The notes beneath the pieces are model-generated. The model did not search any database. It was not told the origin of the DNA and saw only the letters and a program-made list of their open reading frames with translations. The translations under genes and the position numbers were made by a program. A stretch of DNA of 64,000 nucleotides from Artocarpus heterophyllus. Its lineage: Eukaryota > Streptophyta > Magnoliopsida > Rosales > Moraceae. Shown here piece by piece: positions 45,901 through 56,606 of this stretch; the first letter of the stretch is position 1, and every line of letters begins with the position of its first letter. The stretch is from NCBI GenBank assembly GCA_025403435.1, contig CM046345.1:8436235-8500234 (forward strand), written 5' to 3'.

Positions 45901-48259
45901 GTATGTTTAAGATCAAGATTATATAATTAAGTAATAGCCATATAGGTAGAATCGTTATACACGCACTCTCTCTCTTTAAAACCTCCATTGATGCCCATGT
46001 GAAACTTTTCTTATGAATTATTTTAGGAGAGACAAAGAAGATGGAGTTTGAGAATATAGAGAACCCAAAGCTTTTGAAATCGCCAGCAAACAGTGACAAC
46101 CAACACCTACGTTGGGTTAGGTTTGTGGAGCTTTAAGCTAATTCCCAGAGCTTTGAGAATGGTCTAGACAACCCAAAGCTTCAACCTTCTCCCCCTTTTT
46201 TTTGGGGGGGGCGGGGGGAGCCGACATAAGAGCAACAATTGCCGACATTGAGTTCGCTAAGATGGGGGCAATGATACCTCTCTCTTTTTTTCTGATTTGT
46301 ATTATTTATTCTTTTTAAGTTTTAATTTAAATTTCTTAAAAGATATAGTATTTTTAATTCTAATTAGTATTATATAAAAAAAATTAGTGTTTTATTTATT
46401 TGGTTATTTTTTTTTGAAAAGAGCTTATTTTTTTGGGGAATTAGATCTACTTTTTTTAAAAAAAAAATTACATATGAAATTAGATATGATTTTTTTTTTC
46501 AAAAAAACTTATTTTAATAATATATATTTATTGTTTTTTACCTTTTTTATAATAATTTTAATTTCTTTAAAACGTATTAAATATTTTACTAAAATGCCCT
46601 CATTAAAGTGGTCAAAACATTTTTGAACGGTCAAACTTAACAGTTAGGGACCAAATCGCACCTTGTTTAAATGGTTAGACACAATAAAAAAAAAGGTTAA
46701 GGACCTAAATTGCATTTTAAAAAAAAAAGGTTGGGACTAACTGAACTATTTACCCATAATTAAAATATATTGTTGTGACACTATTTTTTAAGCTATGTTT
46801 GCATTCAAATAAAATTATTCCTATTTTTTTTTTTCATAGTACCCTTCTTGATAAAGGAAAAAAAAATCTCTCCACCGCCACAGATCAAGGGAGAAGAAGA
46901 CTTTTTTTTTTTTTTTTTATAAATTGAATTTGGGAGTACCTGAGCAATGTTCCATATTGCAAGGCTTATATCAGCACCCAGAAGTAAAAGACCTCCTATG
47001 ATCCAATTACTAGCGGCCGTCAAATTCACGAGGGAAGATAGTCTTTGTGATTGAGATTGAGGAACCACAAGTGCAGGGCCTTTGTAAATGGTGACTATCA
47101 ATGCTCCTGAGATTGACACCAGAGCACCCATGACTTTGATCTGGCCTTTTGTGCTTCTCAGGTCTAATTTTTCCATTCTACACCAATCAAGAAAAGACAA
47201 TCTAGTGAACTCCAAAATTCATATTCCTACTCATTCAAATACAAAGTAAGACACTAACTAGCCACTTGTTGGAAAAGTACCCATCATTTACCATGGTTTC
47301 TAGAGTTGTTTTTTTTTTTATAGAATTATACATTGTGGTTTAATTTCTCTATATTTAGAAAATACATAGGTATCTTTTGTAATTTCTAAAAATATAAAGA
47401 TAAATTGTTAAAAAAATTTAGCCGTGAAAAAGGACTAAACTAAATTCTGAAGTTTTGATTTTTCTAACCGTATTTATTGAAATCTTAGCTTTTTCCTTCA
47501 GTATTTTCTAATGGTATTATATAAGTGCCAACATATATATATATATATATATTTGGTCAAGAATGGACCCATGAACCCATGAATCCTAAAGTCTGATGTC
47601 TCCCTAGGCACTTATAATGGTTTGTAGAAACTTGCCCTCATCTTTTGAAACATTCTAAAAATAGTAGATCCTCTCTCTCTATAAAGAAGAAAAAAAAAAA
47701 AAAACCTGAAGAAAACAGCAAGCATGAAAGTGATGGCTGGAACCAAGCTGAGGATAGCAGATGCAAGTGTTGGGGAACTGTAGTTTACACCAATGATTGT
47801 ACAATTCTGCATCACAGCTATCCTGAAAAACAAAAACAAAAACAAAAAACAAAATCCAAAAAAAATTATTAATCATAATATCAAAGGAGTTAGAAAAAGC
47901 AATCCCACTTGCATTGACATACCCAACAAGACTGAGGAGGAAGAATTTACAAAGGAGAGAGAAACTGAGTGGTGGTCTCTTTGTCCTGTGAATTAGAAAG
48001 AATGTTTGTAAGTAGACAATCCCTTTAAAAAAAAAAAACATCGGATTTGTTTGTTTGATGATCATTTCAAGAAAGACCTTTGGAAAAAGAGAGAAGGGAG
48101 AAAGATGAGAGTGGCAAGTGCATTGGAGTAGGCAACAAAGACAATGGGACTCAGCCCTTTGGACATGGCTGCTTTGCTCAGCGTGGTCACGCCAACTCCA
48201 AGAGTCTCCACCATTATCATTGCCAAAAATGGCATCAAACCTATCAACCAGGAAGTCAT
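39977..48259 (-). CDS. WAT1-related transporter copy C, intact
   Basis: Seven exons: 48078-48259, 47923-47985, 47706-47822, 46940-47177, 40606-40764, 40256-40407, 39977-40133. All introns are GT-AG and phases agree; the spliced frame is 1068 nt, giving 355 residues, the usual size for the family. Start: ATG at 48257-48259 (MTSWLIGLMPFLAMI); stop TGA at 39977-39979. About ten membrane helices are expected in two EamA halves; conserved blocks include NYSSPTLASAILSLVPAITF, KGYPSQNTLLFFFYLFGTLQ, WCMDKKGPVFVVMFKPLGI and GAFPIVMGFYGVIWAQSEE. WAT1-related/UMAMIT proteins move auxin or amino acids across plasma membrane or tonoplast; substrate is not predictable. The exon 5 acceptor reads GAAG where copy A has CCAG. 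Intron 4 (about 6.2 kb) holds a TIR element. It is the only fully intact copy. Confidence 0.9.
41631..41752. repeat. 51-bp tandem repeat, about 2.4 copies
   Basis: Units starting ATGTTATAATAGCACA begin at 41631, 41682 and 41733 (third unit truncated and slightly diverged). They lie in the AT-rich part of the LTR-like sequence. Confidence 0.85.
42962..43675 (+). other. Unrecognised 237-codon open frame
   Basis: The frame is long for this AT-rich area, Cys- and Thr-rich, and matches nothing I know. It overlaps the TATA box and leader-like part of an LTR-like sequence, its first codons are low-complexity, and no splice or Kozak-like context supports it. It is most likely a chance open frame in a GC-richer LTR segment. 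Confidence 0.2.
47530..47552. repeat. (TA)n microsatellite
   Basis: This is an AT dinucleotide run in intron 3 of WAT1-C. Confidence 0.85.
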
Positions 48260-49140
48260 CTTCGCAATTGTGTCCTGTTACAGAGGCTGCACAATTTGGT
48301 TTTTTCGTTGACTTAATTATGGAGATTGGTCTTGAGAAGAGTCACACGCTCAATTATTTGACCGCTTAATTTGCTTATTAAATCCTGAAGAAGAATCACA
48401 TGCTCAGTTTTTTTTTTTTTTTTTTTTGGTGGGATCAAAGCCACATGCTCAGTTGAAAATTGTTTTGAAGATATAATATTAAGTAGAAGAATTTACAAAA
48501 TATTAAATATAACATCGGATATTCCGAGATACGATATTTATTTTTTTCTTTTTTCTTTTTTTTTTCTTTATGAATACAACAACTTGATGTGCATCTTCAG
48601 GATATCCATTCTTAAAATAAAATTAAAAAAATCAAAGTAATAATAAGAAAAGGGGAAAATTCCCCCATTTCACACTCGCATAACGTGGAGGAAAAAAAGG
48701 AGACAATTAAATCAAATGAAGAAGCTTTTGATCATGCCCATGATGAAACTTCAAATTTTCGCTTTACTAGAAATGAAATATTGGCATTAAAATTACAACA
48801 AGTTGAAATATTATTGATTAAAAAACATTAATCTACCATAGAAAAACAAATGCTTAATTTTCTTCCAAAAAAGATAGAAATCTTAAAAAGTTGGTTTCTA
48901 ATCCTTGTCTTGATTTCAAAATCCAAAAAATAGATTTCAAATAATCAGAATTCTTATAAAAGAAATCCGTAGGACTCTTTCCTTTCAAGCATAATAAAAG
49001 GGTAAAAATACTATGGAATAACAAGTTTTATTTATTTCACCATATGCAAAACTCAAATGACTTTTAGTTTTAGAGCTACTTTCTAGCATATACACAACCC
49101 AGTCTCAGCTTAGAAAGGAACTTGTCCAAGGAGAGGTGGG
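48260..49140. other. Upstream region of WAT1-C, no gene recognised
   Basis: This holds the presumed 5' UTR and promoter of WAT1-C on the minus strand. It is AT-rich with long T tracts near 48410 and 48555. No clear TATA position can be assigned. Confidence 0.4.
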
Positions 49141-49155
49141 GATGTTTACAGTCCC

Positions 49156-49840
49156 TTACAACATAGGCAGAACATTCTTCATCGAAGGACGCGTAGATGG
49201 TTCCTCCTGGACGCACCATGGTGCAATTTCGACCGTCGTCTCTAACCGCCAGTCGTCTGTCTCTTCACTCCCCACCAATTTTTGCACCTCACCATTGGCA
49301 AAGCAATTGTAAGCCATTCTATTAACACAGATTCTTCGCAAGGAAGTTCCCAAATTACGTTCCTTCGACAACATATGATCTCCAAGAGCACAATCCCAAA
49401 GCTGCAAACGTCGCAATGAATGATAGGCAACTTTGGATGTGATAGGCAATCTTTTATGCCACCCTGGGGCAACATATCCTCTAGTCCCTCTTATCCCATT
49501 AAAGGTTCTAGTTTGGTCCCATCTCAACAACTTTGCCAATCCTAAGTCCGAAATGTTCGCACACATGCACTCATCCATGAGTATATATTGCGATTTTATG
49601 TCGCAATGCATGATTTGTTCGTCGCACTCTTCATGGAGATAGAGAACCCTCTTGCTATGTCGCGAGCGGTTCTCAATCTTTCTTTCTAACAAGGTTGGTT
49701 TCCGCTTGTGAATAACACCTCTGCAAGTGATCCGTTCACCATGTACTCATAGACCAAAAGCCTGTGTGGTCCTTCATGGCAATATCCTAGTAAACATGCT
49801 AGGTTCCGATGATAGGTCCTCCCAACAGTTTTCTACTGCT
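49156..49840 (-). pseudogene. Receptor-like kinase fragment (G-type lectin RLK-like)
   Basis: This is the C-terminal half of a plant receptor-like Ser/Thr kinase. In order: [20 protein letters not shown] and [15 protein letters not shown] (about 49720-49830), VLYLHEECDEQIMHCDIKS (catalytic loop with Asp and Lys), ISDLGLAKLL (Leu in place of Phe of DFG) and GTRGYVAPGWHKRLPIT (Gly in place of the Glu of APE). The end is WCVQEEPSTRPSMKNVLPML. The HCDIK loop and CCRRN block resemble LecRK/S-domain RLKs. At least three frameshifts and stops separate these pieces, and the lectin and membrane domains are missing. The homologous sequence ends at about 49840, where LTR-like sequence begins. Confidence 0.8.
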
Positions 49841-49849
49841 GAAAGAAGA

Positions 49850-50131
49850 AGAAAGTCAATGTCTAAGGAAATGTTTTACAGAAAAAGCATTTTAAAAGAT
49901 ATATTTTACAAAATATTTTCAAAGGTTAATAAGTCAAATTTTATACTTATATTTTAGTTTACATTGTCACGGAAGTTGCAACGATTTCAAGAAAATTTTT
50001 AAGTATGTTTAAAAGTATGCTATTAAGAAAAAAAATTTTGCCAAGTATTTTTTTTACTAGTAAGTAAAATTAAAGTTAAGAAATGATGTTTAAGCAAATT
50101 AAGTGGTGGCCTAAAAAGACGAGGTGTTACA
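49850..50131 (-). repeat. LTR fragment beside the kinase pseudogene
   Basis: The right edge ends GAGGTGTTACA at 50131; on the minus strand this is TGTAACACCTC, a common start of plant gypsy LTRs. The other edge is not found. It may have truncated the kinase gene. Confidence 0.4.
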
Positions 50132-51735
50132 TTGATACACACTTGGAGACCGAAATATTTTTCGGACAAAACACAGATATATTGAAAATGATGAGATAAA
50201 TAACTTTAATGAAAAAATATTTGAAAATTCCAATTGGATCATGTCAAATAATCTTAATTTCAAATCTGGCCGTACTAAAAATTGGCCAAAGTTCCCTTAA
50301 AACATTTGAATTTGGAAAAAGTTAAAACACAAAAGCTGTGAATCTCGTCGAAACTGTTAGGGCTTGTGAAACAAGATTTTTGACAATTCTGCATGGATTT
50401 TCAGTTAAAAATTTTACGATATTTAATCACGAAGTTTAAAAGTGGTTCGATCGGGGGAAAGTTTTGAAATGAAAAGAATTTGACCTGGAAACTTTTGAAT
50501 GATTTAATCCTAGAGAACAACTAAGCACAATGATGTCAAGCAGTCATTTTTTGTTTCGTGGGAAAAAATATCAAGATTTTTGCGCTTCAAGCCAAAACCG
50601 TAAAATCGAGTAAAACTAAAAATTTCCATTAGATGAAACTAATTTTTCTTGGACCATTATGGGTAGTAAGAGATTGTAATTTTTTGGTCAAAACAAAATT
50701 AGAAACTTTGTAAGACCTGCAAAGGGCGTCATTTTTTATAAAAACGACTAAAACGAACCTCTAGTTGTCCAATTTAGATAAACGTCCATAAGCAAGAAAT
50801 TTCCCGCAACCCATTAGTGACAAAACAGTAATATGAAGCGTGAAGTTTGGCAGTAAAGCATTTGAATTACATAGCATACAAATCAAGCGATAGCAAAGAC
50901 ATGGCTAATAGTGGGGTATTATTTAAACGAAACGTTTAGTTGACCAAGAAAAGGAAGGGGTTAATTGGATACGCAACGCGAGATCTAAGGAAGCTTTAAA
51001 CCCCACCTACGGCATGAATAAAATGGTTTTCAAACACATTATTCATGTTGCTTTATGAAACACATTTGTTATGCATTCATTTAAGCTACCGACACATCAC
51101 GTATGGTATATCACCATAATTAAAGAACTAATAAATGAATTCTCAAATAAGATAAGACAAATAAATATCATCCTAGTCTTCCGATCTAAAGAGAACTTCA
51201 TGTTAAGTATGTTATGATCTTGATGATTCGAAGATCTTGTGCACTTGGTACATATACTTGGGCCCATAGTTCAAGATAAGTTACAAAGAATAAGTTGATG
51301 CCCACAAATAAGAATAATTGGAATCGTGCATTGAGCTATAAAGAGAAAATATTTTATGGGTTATGTTTAGATTACTGAGCAATAGTTCATCTAATTATTT
51401 CATGCCGTAGGAATTTCTGCAAAAAGACTAAAGTAAGTGTTGCTAAGTTGGGGATGGTAGTTGGGCATTGCGATGGTCAGGGTATGGATACCATTACACT
51501 AAAAAATTCTGTTTTGATAAATTGTATTTAAATAAGTTTTTATAAGAGTGTGCCATGTCTTTACAAGCTAAACAAGTGTTGTAAATATTTTTTAGTAAGT
51601 ATGGAATAATGTAAATATGTTAGTATAAGTTTTTGAGTTTTAAAAAAAATTATTCTATATTTTTATGACTAAGTAAGTATAAGATTAAGTTTAAGAAAAG
51701 TGACAAATAATGGTTCAAATAGTCAGGTCGTTACA
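50132..51735 (-). repeat. LTR-like sequence ending in GTCGTTACA
   Basis: The right edge (51727-51735) reads TGTAACGAC on the minus strand, again a gypsy LTR start. The part at 51595-51720 is shared with 38575-38710. No second edge with a matching duplication is found, so completeness is unknown. No coding sequence is seen. Confidence 0.4.
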
Positions 51736-52613
51736 ATAATAAAGTAAATAGCTAGGAATGTTAATATTAGAATCCATTCCTTCTTTATTAAGAAGTAGAC
51801 AAATAATTCTCTTCAGTATTGATTCAGAGCTTGAATGGCATGAGCGCTCAAATTCATGATTATGTTCATGAATTTATTATTTATTAGAAATCAATGACGC
51901 TCAAGGATAAATATGTAATTAAAGAGGTTAACAGATTTCCACCTAATTCTAATTATGAATTATTTATAAAAAATCAATTTATATGCAATAGCTATATCAA
52001 ATAGACAACTCTATTTTTGAGTAATTGTATATCTCTAATTTCAAGAGTACAATTTTAAGTTTTCGATAGATTAACTTTTGAATTAATAAAAGAGATATAT
52101 ATTAATATATTAATTTTATTGGAGCTTGAAATCATAGATCCATTAGCCCTATCGCCTTCCTTGCAAACATTGTTTGGACAAGGGGGATATTGGGTTTCAA
52201 TAAATAATTTAAATTTATAGAATTTTAAATTAAATCACTCAAGATAAATTAATTTATGAATCTTTTATATTTAATAAAATAATTAATTTTAGATCACACA
52301 ATGTGGACCCTCACGATGTGGTGCACGCCTAGCATATCGAGAGTTTCCTATGTAGTGCTAGCTTGTCCTCTGAGTTTCCTAGTTTTAAATAGTCAAATGT
52401 TTATAATTTTGAAAAATGTTATTTTTTTTCAAAATGGGTTTTTGTATTTTGGAGATAAACAGAATTAGGGAACAAATAATTTCTTCTCCCATATCATGTG
52501 GAGATTGGCCCCACACACACATTTTATGGATGCGTGGTGCCAACTATAGCACAAAGGGAAAGAAATTATTTTGTTTTCATCTTAGATCTGTGATATTTAA
52601 ATTTAAACCAAAA
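51736..52613. other. AT-rich spacer, nothing recognised
   Basis: No coding or structural feature can be supported. Confidence 0.4.
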
Positions 52614-52618
52614 GGAAA

Positions 52619-54591
52619 TGTGACACCCGTTATTCTCCTAACGGGTATTGAGGTAATTAAATTAATTTTTAATGTATAAAAAAAATTGCTTCATTTAAAT
52701 TTATTTTATAATATTTATTTTTATCTATTTTTAAATTTTCTAAAATTCTCCTATATTTATTTAGTATGATTACTAAAAAGCCTTAGAACTTCTAATAAAT
52801 CTCAAAAATGTCATATTGGCATTATGTGTGTTAAAGTCTTTAGATGAGACATAAGGATATCTTTTCCAACTACTCTTGACCCTCATTTTCTTTATTTCCT
52901 CCGTGACATGCTTCAACATGTCTCCTCTATAATTGTTTCTATCACTTCTTTTCAAAGACTTCATCTTTTCTTCCTTTCTCTTCCACGGTTCCCACACTCT
53001 TCTTCTTATTTCTTTGCTGAAGCAAAATACTTAGAGAACTTCTTCAAGGCAGCCATAAAAATCAGCCACCATCACCTCCATTTGAGCAAGAATTTCAGTC
53101 ATACCGAAGTAAAGGAACCTGTTTTGAAACCATTTCAAGCTTCCAACTAACCATAATCCGAGGTTAGAATCTTATGAACAAATTTAGTCTTTCATTTATA
53201 AATTTTCTTTTATACTAAAGGATTATTCAAATTTGCGTTCTTAAACCTAAGTATATGTTTGTTGCTATTTTGGAGCATATGTATGAAGTCTAAGTGTATA
53301 TGCCCTAGACAGAAAATTTATATTGTTAAACTTTATAATACCTCTATGGGCAGTGGTTATTTCTTGAAATTCTAAGATTAAATTAAAATAAATTTTATGA
53401 ATGTAGTTGTATGTTGTGCTTTAGTTTTAATTGTCCTTATGCACGCCTTAGGATCAAGGGAGTATGGAGCTAACGTTAATTGATTCCAGGATTAAGAGAC
53501 TGTTGATAAGCTTAAAAGGTAGGGATTCTATTACTCATCTTTTGTGAGGTTTTTATAGAATTAAAATTGATTGTTTTGCCGCAATATATATATATCTATG
53601 TTGAACTGATATTATATGATTATCACATATGAAACTATGACATGGACTCGTCTTGTATTGTACGGCGAGGAACATAATGAATTGACACATGTTATAAATT
53701 GAGAAGCATGGTTAGGAAAACTAACTCTATTAATAATGATTCAATATAGAGAAATTGTGAGACATGAAAAGGGCGACGGTTACGTCCTTGGGCATGAATA
53801 CCCTAAAAGGTAAAATAGGGAGAAGGTGATGACGCTTCCTTGGGTTGAAAGTCCCAGAACACACTGTACAGGAATTGATTTGGTGAGGACTCGGGGCTTG
53901 ATGTCCCCTCACCGGAACACCCTTGGAATGTTTATAGGGTGATCAAGTGCGCCCATTTGGGTTTCGATGAGTTGAGTGATACTCAATTTAACATGGATAC
54001 CTAGGAACAATGATGATTGGTAATATTTGTATAAATGTGTAATTATGACACTTGGTAATGATTAACTACGGTATCCATAAGATGTGATCATAATAAACCT
54101 CATAATCTGGAATATGATGTGACTTACTAACCATGCAGGTTTTAATGTGGTAATGATAAAAACCTAAAGGTGAGTAATGGCTTTCTCTACTGAGCATAGT
54201 GTTGCTCATTCCCTTATGTTTATATCTTTTCAGGACTCACTAAGTGTGAGGTGGCTATGAGAAATATAGTTGAGGAAGCGATGTAACTATATTACATTGG
54301 GACTGCTCAATTGTAAAGAATGTTCTTCATGATAATGTAAGCATCAATTGTTACTTTCTGTGACTGTAATTATAATGTGTTGAGGGTTAAAATGATGATG
54401 ACAACAGTTTATATTATTAAATTTAAGGTGCTACATTAAAACTGTGGTTTATTTGTCGTTTATATTTTTATTTTTGAGTTGAGAGTTTTCATTTAAGTCC
54501 CGGGCAAATTTTATTTTTAAGGTTTTACTTTTATTATTTATTTTTATTTTATCTCATTAAAAACTGTTAACCCCCATATAGGGGCGTTACA
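52619..54591. mobile_element. Solo LTR of a gypsy-type element
   Basis: This 1973-bp sequence starts TGTGACACCCG and ends GGGGCGTTACA. It is flanked by identical GGAAA (52614-52618 and 54592-54596). No internal region is present, so it is the product of recombination between two LTRs. On the minus strand it starts TGTAACGCCCC, the usual LTR start of this group. Confidence 0.85.
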
Positions 54592-54596
54592 GGAAA

Positions 54597-56250
54597 CTTC
54601 TAGAAATGATTGATATCTCACTCCATAAACATGAGGCTACTCTATTATTTGAGGGTGATCTTTGCATTGTTCTTGGCTGCAAAATTTCTATCATAACCTA
54701 GTAATATCTAAATTTCTAGAGAGAGAAAAGAAAAAAAAAAGTTCTTCCAATTCTCAGTTTTGTTTTGGTCATATGTTGAGATTAGTGGGACTATCAGAGA
54801 CTAAATTAAAAGAGTGATCTAGAAAACCAAATTCCTTTTACGCCCACACGTTCATCTAATCAGTGACAAAGGGTAGGTGAAATAAACCTTTGGTGTCATA
54901 GAGATTGCTCCTGTTGAAGATAGCATGCCTAATTGCTTAAACTGGATAAATAATATTTGTATATATTTATTCAACATTGAATTAATATAATTTATAGTGA
55001 TGTGAAAAGTTTTACGAAAATTTTTGTTATATATGATTGATCCTCTTATCATGTTTTCATTTTTGTTTTTCTAAAAACGTTTTAGTTACCAACACAAACA
55101 ATTCACTTTTGTGATTTTGGTTTTTTTTCTTTTCTATTTTTTGGGGGGAAATTCTACTCATAACTAAGAGATACTCTTCTTTCATCATCAATGAGGATTT
55201 TTTTTTTTTTTTGTCTATTTGATTTTAGACCTAACAATAGAAAATGAACAAGCTCATCAAATTTGATGAGCCAATACACAAGGGATTTATATAAAACTCA
55301 AAACTTAAAATTAAAAAAAAAAAATCCCAACTAATATTCTCCCCCACAGACCACCTTGGATTGCGAGGGCTGGTGACAACACACCTTCGAGTAGATGTCG
55401 CGTTTTGTTGCGACCATCATGACTTCTTAAGGGTCGTGACAATCGCGGGTCACGATGGAAGTTGTCAACCTTTCTCAAGGTCCAAGGCAAATCACAACGA
55501 AACCGTGGCCCATTGTGAAGGAGTAAATTTTGGGTGAAACCTTTTCTTTGAAAATTTGTTCAATATTTTCACATCCAAGTGGTATAGATGAATAAAATTG
55601 GAATACCATATACTAAAATGTTAAACTATGCTATTATTTTATTTTTTTTAAAAAAATGTTATTTACTTCAAATGGATTAATAGAAAGGCTTGCAAAGTAT
55701 AATTTCTTAAGAGAAAATTGTATGTTATGTCGCACTTTAAAAAATATTTTTATTTATGCTATGACTAAAAAAAAAGTTGTGCCACACTACTACTCATATT
55801 ACATGTTTAAATTGTGGTACATCTAAACATTTATAAAAAAATAAGTTTTAAAAAATGGTATTTATGCAAATTATCATTTCTCAAAGAACTAATACACCCT
55901 ATCATAGAGTAAATTTGATATACACTTTTTTACTATCACTATTAGGTTCTACCACTTTTTTCTCTTGATCCATGTCATTTCTCCTAGCTAAAAAGGCCAA
56001 AGTACCCATAATAAAACATATTTGTTTAACCTTAACTTAAAATACTTGGCAATAATATTGTTTATATTAATAAGAAAAGATATGTTTCAAACTTTTTCAT
56101 AAAAATAAAATATTAAAAAACAATATCGTAATTTTCAAAAATGTAATATTTAAAATTTATTTTTTTATAAATGTCATAAATGTTTTAACGTAATATAACT
56201 TAAATAAATAATATAAATAATAATATGGTATAAATTTTTTAAGTATAATA
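54597..56250. other. Intergenic spacer, nothing recognised
   Basis: This is mostly AT-rich. A GC-richer patch at about 55335-55520 has no open frame or repeat structure that I can assign. Confidence 0.4.
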
Positions 56251-56340
56251 GGAATAAAAACCATGTTCTTTTCTAACGATGATGGAGAAATGATTTCTCA
56301 AATGTACTCCCAGGTCATAATGGACTGGAAATGTCCAATA

Positions 56341-56347
56341 GGGCCCA
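56341..56347. promoter_or_regulatory. Site II-type element in the HIG1 promoter
   Basis: GGGCCCA, 260 bases before the HIG1 ATG, contains GGCCCA/TGGGCC. Site II elements (TGGGCY, bound by TCP factors) are known in promoters of plant nuclear genes for mitochondrial proteins. Only one copy is seen, so the support is modest. Confidence 0.4.
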
Positions 56348-56606
56348 ATTATGTGGGGTTTCAATACAACCCGAAACACTTAATTTGGAACACCTTTAAC
56401 CCGACCCGAATTTGGCCACTGTTTTTCTCTCTCTTTCCAAGATTAATTACCCGCGGTTACTCTTTTTCTCTGCTTAGTTCTCTGAAACCCCCAAATCCGT
56501 TTTTTGTTCTGATCCATTTTCTCTACTCACAAATACCATATGTCAGTACAGATTTAAGGGATTCTATATTTTTCTTCATTCAAATATATTTTTTTGCACT
56601 GAGGAG

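Larger units (their letters stand above)
40969..46744. mobile_element. TIR element in intron 4 of WAT1-C (MULE-like), containing LTR-like sequence
   Basis: The left end reads CGGTTAGTTCCCAACC, then TTTTTAAAAGGTGCAATTTG. The right end, read in reverse, is CAGTTAGTCCCAACC with the same poly-T, TGCAATTT and GGTCC blocks. The right end carries a second tandem copy of the terminal block (about 46625-46680). Intron 4 of copy A aligns on both sides of the insertion and lacks it. The exact ends are ambiguous by a few bases, so no target duplication can be fixed (9-bp candidates match 6-7 of 9). No transposase is seen, so it is non-autonomous. Confidence 0.65.

Noticed and set aside
49967..51735. One solo LTR running from TGTCACGG to GTCGTTACA
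   Set aside because: The flanking 5-mers (TACAT and ATAAT) do not match and there is an LTR-like edge at 50131, so I could not support a single complete solo LTR.
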